From Halobacteriales archaeon QS_5_70_15 (GTDB lineage Archaea; Halobacteriota; Halobacteria; Halobacteriales; Haloarculaceae), in assembly GCA_003022005.1 (NCBI GenBank), contig PXRQ01000087.1:1-35311 (forward strand): a stretch of 35,311 nt of DNA, written 5' to 3'. Positions within the stretch are counted from its first letter, which is position 1, and each line of letters opens with the position of its first letter. The notes under the pieces are model-generated. The model saw nothing but the letters and a program-made list of their open reading frames with translations, was not told the origin of the DNA and did no database searches. A program made the translations under genes and the position numbers. Of the stretch, positions 32,030-35,311 are shown one piece after another.

Positions 32030-33664
32030 TCAGTCGTCGTCGGTCGGAGCGGGATCTCCGGGCGTCGCCACCCCCTCCTCTTCCCCCATCACGCGGTCTT
32101 CGGCCGAGAAGACCTTATCGAGGACATCGTCGGACGGCGGATCGGTGACGAAGCTCACGGCGAGCGTGGCGGCGATACTTACGATCCAGCCGACTCCGGT
32201 CGAGGCGAACGGGTTCTCGTTGAACGGGAACACGCCCTCGAACAGTCCGGCCTGCGGGCCGAGATGCAACGCGAAGAAGGTGACGAACCCGAGGATCGTC
32301 GCCGCATACACCGCCGGCACGGTCGTCCGTCGCCAGAGCGCTCCCACCATATATGGGCCACCGAACGAGGCGATGATACCGCCGATACCGGTCCACAGCA
32401 GGATCACGAGGAACTCCGGCGGCGTGATCACGGCCGCCACCGCGATGACGACGATGATGACCGTCGATATCCGCGAGATCAGAAGTGCTCGCTGGTGTAC
32501 CTCGTCGGCCTCGGGGTCGCCGCCCTTCCACGGGACGTAGGACTTCCGGTAGAGGTCGTTCGCGAAGATCTGTGAAAGCGCGATGACGAGCCCGTCTGCC
32601 GTCGAGATGATCGCGCTCAGGATCGCAATGCCGAGGAACGCGGCCAAGATCGGATGGAAGTTCTCGACGAACAGCGTCGGAACGATCGCGTCGGGGTCGG
32701 AGACTTGGATACCTTGAGCCGCACCGAGGACGCCGCCGAGGTACATGAGCGGAAGCGTGATACCGATGAGACACGCTGCCAGCATGAACCGGCGGATGTA
32801 CCGGTTGCTCTTGATCGCGAAGAACTTGTTGCCGAGGTGGGGTTGTGCCGTAAACCCGACATGGGCGATGACCAACAGAATGACTGCCCACCAGCTATGG
32901 AAGATAGCGTTGTCGGGATCCGTGTGGGCGTCCCACTGATGAGAGGCCTCGAGCGCCGAGTTGACGGCGCCCATTCCACCGTCCAGCCCCAGGCCGACGG
33001 CGAACATGCCGACGATGAGGAGGGTGATCCCGATCATGATCGCGCCCTGGACCGCGTCGGTCAGGATGTCGGCGTGTGCGCCACCGAGCGACAGATACAA
33101 CAGCAGTATCCCGCCCGCGATCCAGATGCCGATGCTGTATTCGACGCCGAGGATGACGTCGAACATCCAGCCGGCCGCCGAAACCTGGGCCATGGCGTAG
33201 AATATCAAAAATACCGAGATGACAGCGGTGAGGACCCGCAGTCCCGGAGCATCGAATCGGTCGCCGAGGAAGTCCGGGACCGACTGGGAATTGAAACGAT
33301 CGCTGACCTTTTTCGAAACGCGGGCGACAACCAACATCCCGCCGAAGATACCGATCGGGTACAGCATCGCATAGTATCCGGTTTTGAACCCGAACGCGTA
33401 GCCCATCCCGGGAATGCTCATGAACGTCGCGCCGCTCGCGACGGTCGCCGCGTACGCGAGCGCGAGTGCGAGAAAGCCGAATCCGCCCCTCGCCGTCGCG
33501 TATTCGTCCTGAGAACTGGTCCCGCCGACACCGTCCTCGACGCGTCTGTATCCCCAGTACCCGAATCCGAGCATGAGGCCGATATACCCGAGAAGGAATA
33601 CCCAGCCCCACGTGACTACCGCGCCCTCTCCAAAGCCGGCCTGAAAGACGATATGTTCCATCAT
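32030..33664 (-). CDS. sodium:solute symporter (SSS family), intact copy
   Basis: A 544-residue membrane protein with about 13 hydrophobic helices. The early block TARGGFGFLALALAYAATVASGATFMSIPG is the SSS TM1-TM2 region with the sodium-site Ala/Ser/Thr. LAAFLGIAILSAIISTADGLVIALSQIFANDLYRK near residue 350 is the family signature (S-T-A-D-G/S, with the second sodium site). The helix ITPPEFLVILLWTGIGGIIASFGGPYMVGALWRRTT is typical of the pantothenate/proline/acetate branch. It imports an unknown organic solute with Na+, fitting a sodium-rich habitat. The acidic C-terminus (GEEEGVATPGDPAPTDDD) is cytoplasmic. Two adjacent ATGs (33664, 33661) can start it. A small one-helix protein gene precedes it by 34 bp, and the MEIRTF gene follows. 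Confidence 0.9.
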   Translation of the reverse strand: MMEHIVFQAGFGEGAVVTWGWVFLLGYIGLMLGFGYWGYRRVEDGVGGTSSQDEYATARGGFGFLALALAYAATVASGATFMSIPGMGYAFGFKTGYYAMLYPIGIFGGMLVVARVSKKVSDRFNSQSVPDFLGDRFDAPGLRVLTAVISVFLIFYAMAQVSAAGWMFDVILGVEYSIGIWIAGGILLLYLSLGGAHADILTDAVQGAIMIGITLLIVGMFAVGLGLDGGMGAVNSALEASHQWDAHTDPDNAIFHSWWAVILLVIAHVGFTAQPHLGNKFFAIKSNRYIRRFMLAACLIGITLPLMYLGGVLGAAQGIQVSDPDAIVPTLFVENFHPILAAFLGIAILSAIISTADGLVIALSQIFANDLYRKSYVPWKGGDPEADEVHQRALLISRISTVIIVVIAVAAVITPPEFLVILLWTGIGGIIASFGGPYMVGALWRRTTVPAVYAATILGFVTFFALHLGPQAGLFEGVFPFNENPFASTGVGWIVSIAATLAVSFVTDPPSDDVLDKVFSAEDRVMGEEEGVATPGDPAPTDDD

Positions 33665-33666
33665 GT

Positions 33667-33723
33667 CTTATGCCCGAGTTTTGGTTCGATCGCCTGCTTT
33701 ATGTCCGAGCTTCGGTTTCGATC
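33667..33723. repeat. 25-26-bp tandem duplication between the small-protein stop and symporter start
   Basis: 33667-33691 and 33697-33723 are near copies (core TTATG-CCGAG, then GGTT and TCGATC). The right copy contains the C-terminal codons IETEART and stop of the small protein; the left copy lies between that stop and the symporter ATG. Each carries a TTATG/CATAA stretch on the minus strand. Confidence 0.6.
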
Positions 33724-33860
33724 TCATTGCTACGCCTGTTGGTCTGATCCTTCTCTCGCTGCTCGATATACGTCTCGACCTTCGTCACCCACAGGACCGC
33801 GAACAGTACGAATCCGACCGATGTGATTGCCAAGACTTGTAGTACGTTCACAAGCGCCAC
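33699..33860 (-). CDS. small single-helix membrane protein upstream of the symporter
   Basis: From the GTG at 33860 it is 53 residues: VALVNVLQVLAITSVGFVLFAVLWVTKVETYIEQ, then REKDQTNRRSNEIETEART and TAA at 33699. There is one membrane helix (about residues 5-25) followed by a charged coiled tail. Alternative in-frame GTG starts are 33872 and 33851. A TATA-like site at 33876-33884 would put transcription near 33855, favouring 33860 or 33851. Stop and symporter start are 34 bp apart on the same strand, so it is probably an accessory or small subunit of the symporter, as small membrane proteins often precede SSS genes in prokaryotes. It does not look like DUF3311. The longer open frame upstream is not protein-like. 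Confidence 0.65.
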   Translation of the reverse strand: MALVNVLQVLAITSVGFVLFAVLWVTKVETYIEQREKDQTNRRSNEIETEART

Positions 33861-33875
33861 GAACCCTCTCACGGG

Positions 33876-33884
33876 GCTTATACC
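33876..33884 (-). promoter_or_regulatory. TATA box for the small protein-symporter operon
   Basis: The minus-strand GGTATAAGC is the clearest TATA box of this region. Transcription would begin about 27 bp away, near 33855. Confidence 0.55.
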
Positions 33885-34042
33885 TTTTGTTCTACTGCAT
33901 CCGTTTGCCGGGAAATCGAGTCGAAAGTCGTAGCTGTCAGCGAAGCGTAGGGCGAACAGCCACATCGCCTTTCCGGACCCGACTGCGTCGGTTCCCGTAG
34001 AAGCCGAATCTCCCCAGCTCTTTCCTGAGTCGATGGTGACAC

Positions 34043-34554
34043 GATCCGTACCGCAAGACGTACCAGGCCCGGAAGGACGGCGACCCGGAATCGCTGGCGG
34101 TCGACCAGCGGGCGCCCTGGATCCCCGCATCTCGACGGTCGTCGGCATGGCCGCGGTCACGACGCCGCCGGAGTTCCTCTCGGTACTTCTCTGGGTCGGT
34201 ATCGACGGCATCATCGCCGGGTACGGCGGCCCGTACCTGGTCGGGAACTTCTGGACGGAGACGTCGAAGACGGCCGCGATCGTGGCGTTCCTCGTCGCCT
34301 TCGGCGTCTACTTCCTCATCCACCACGGACCGCAGGCCGGGCTGTTCGAGGGATGGTACCCGTTCAGCGAGAACCCGTTCGCCTCGTTCGCCGTCGGGCT
34401 GATGGTCTCCTGTCTCCTGACCTACGGGATCAGCACGTTCACCGAACCGATGCCGGAGCAACACCTCAACGAGGTGTTCCGGCCCGAGCGGGCCGCCCGG
34501 ACCGACGGCGGGACGCCGGAGCCGGCGGCCGAGTCCCGGGACACGGACGGGTAG
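34043..34554 (+). pseudogene. truncated and frameshifted second sodium:solute symporter
   Basis: Homology to the intact symporter starts abruptly with DPYRKTYQARKDGDPESLAVDQRA (matching NDLYRKSYVPWKGGDPEADEV and its QRA). It jumps one frame near 34110-34115 and continues RISTVVGMAAVTTPPEFLSVLLWVGIDG, IIAGYGGPYLVGNFW, HHGPQAGLFEGWYPFSENPFASFAVG and STFTEPMPEQHLNEVFRPER. Some four residues are also missing between ISTVV and MAAV. Only the last third of the gene, about 170 codons, remains; the first 370 or so are gone. The sequence upstream (33885-34042) contains no symporter remnant. It lies on the opposite strand to the intact copy with their 5' sides facing, and just ahead of the second MEIRTF gene, the same order as in the intact module. 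Confidence 0.8.
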
Positions 34555-34579
34555 CTCCCGCCGCCGTTCCACCGGCCAC

Positions 34580-35174
34580 ATGGAGATCCGAACGTTCGAA
34601 CCCCGCCTGTCTCCCGGAGCCGCCACGGACCGGACCGACCGGATCACGCTCGGCTCGTACCTGCGCGGACGGATCGAGTCGCTGCTCGGCCGCGGACCGG
34701 GCCACGAGGCCATTTACCCGGTCTACTGTCCCGATTGCATCGCCTACACGACGGTGGAACTGCATCGGGTGGCCCGGAGTTCCCGGACGGAGAAGTTCCT
34801 CGTCGGGATAGACGCGGTGACCGGCCGGGTCAGCGAGGTCAACATCGAACTCCCGCCGCGCGAGCGACGGGACGTCGACGAGGCGGCGGTCATCAGGCCG
34901 ACCCTCGATCGTTCGGACGCCGAATCGGAGTGGAACGAGTGGATATTCCCGTACCTCGACTGCAAGTGCCGGTCGGTCAAGCGCCCGGAGTACGCGCTCG
35001 ATCGCGTCGAACTCGTCCACATCCCCCTACTGGCTCGTCGACAACGGAACGCTCGAGGAGAGCTTCGTCGTCAGCGGACTCACGAAGCAGGTCGAGCGCG
35101 TCGAGGCGACGAAACCCGTGCGAGGGCACTACGAGCGGACGTTCGTCGACCCGACCTCCGGAACCGGCGCCTGA
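34580..35174 (+). pseudogene. second MEIRTF-family gene, frameshifted
   Basis: From ATG 34580 it reads MEIRTFEPRLSPGAATDRTD, YPVYCPDCIAYTTVELHRVA, TEKFLVGIDAVTGRVSEVNI, ESEWNEWIFPYLDCKCRSVK, then EYALDRVELVHIP. In a run of five C (35023-35027) one base too many breaks the frame; without it the protein continues YWLVDNGTLEESFVVSGLTK, VERVEATKPVRGHYERTFVD to TGA 35172-35174. This matches the intact copy (VELVYTPYWIIDNGSIEES) exactly through the break. The repaired length is about 198 residues. GC is higher than in the intact copy, and the two are only moderately similar, so the duplication is old or one copy was acquired separately. It follows the truncated symporter by 25 bp. Confidence 0.8.
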
Positions 35175-35237
35175 GACGAGCGCCGGAGCGAATTCGGACG
35201 AGCCCCGTCCGGTGTTCCGGCGGGAGGACTGCCGAAC

Positions 35238-35245
35238 GCTTTTCT
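35238..35245 (+). promoter_or_regulatory. TATA-like box for the gene at the window end
   Basis: CGCTTTTC lies 23-30 bp upstream of GTG 35268. Confidence 0.4.
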
Positions 35246-35267
35246 CGTCTCCCGGCGTAGCCCGCCC

Positions 35268-35311
35268 GTGACCTCGGCCGAGGAGTGGCAGGACCTGCTC
35301 GCGGAGGCGGG
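35268..35311 (+). CDS. 5' end of a gene cut off by the window end
   Basis: GTG 35268 opens a frame reading VTSAEEWQDLLAEA up to the last base. The acidic, helical start and the TATA-like box 27 bp upstream fit a leaderless haloarchaeal gene, but only 14 codons are visible, so the product cannot be named. Confidence 0.45.
   Translation, partial: MTSAEEWQDLLAEA

Overview
The window looks like a chromosomal segment of an extremely halophilic archaeon (class Halobacteria). The evidence is very high GC, strongly acidic predicted proteins, and start codons that repeatedly sit about 27 bp downstream of a TATA-like box with almost no leader (leaderless transcripts). It also carries haloarchaeal hallmarks: a PGF-CTERM surface protein, a bacterio-opsin-activator-type HTH regulator, an archaeal Trm1 and a rhodanese/metallo-beta-lactamase fusion. 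No rRNA, tRNA, CRISPR array or recognisable transposase was seen. No genus is claimed. Layout: 1-8.4 kb is ordinary metabolic sequence: a truncated TraB/GumN-like protein, a flavin/PNPOx-fold protein, a nucleoside hydrolase, a class I disulfide oxidoreductase, a PGF-CTERM surface protein, two short-chain dehydrogenases and a glycerophosphodiester phosphodiesterase. 8.4-12.8 kb is a run of minus-strand genes: rhodanese-MBL protein plus a small partner, an MFS transporter and a zinc alcohol dehydrogenase. 13.1-16.6 kb runs plus: acyl-CoA synthetase, GNAT, cupin and two coupled small membrane proteins. 16.7-19.2 kb is a GMC oxidoreductase with a frameshifted gluconate-2-dehydrogenase subunit-3-like partner. 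19.4-24.8 kb holds an HTH regulator whose promoter and start codon are tandemly duplicated, small membrane proteins, a quinone reductase, a broken VOC/hydrolase pair, a small winged-helix regulator and an ABM-domain protein. 25.2-29.5 kb has a second MFS transporter and a likely stress cluster (DUF892 ferritin-like, two DUF2267 genes, hypotheticals). 29.6-35.3 kb has trm1, a decayed dehydrogenase, and two divergent copies of a module made of a sodium:solute symporter gene and a gene for an unrecognised protein of about 200 residues. One copy is intact and the other is decaying. Main points of interest: (1) two copies of a long palindromic element, at about 20.75-20.83 and 22.98-23.06 kb, in opposite orientation, sharing 27 of 30 bases in one arm, each just after a gene; (2) the in-frame tandem duplication of TATA box, leader, start codon and first codons of the HTH gene; (3) the duplicated symporter plus unknown-protein module; (4) an unusual density of broken genes in the right half (18.4-35.2 kb), mostly single-base changes next to short C or G runs. 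These could be real pseudogenes or assembly errors and need read-level checking. All family assignments come from reading motifs by eye; no database search was run.
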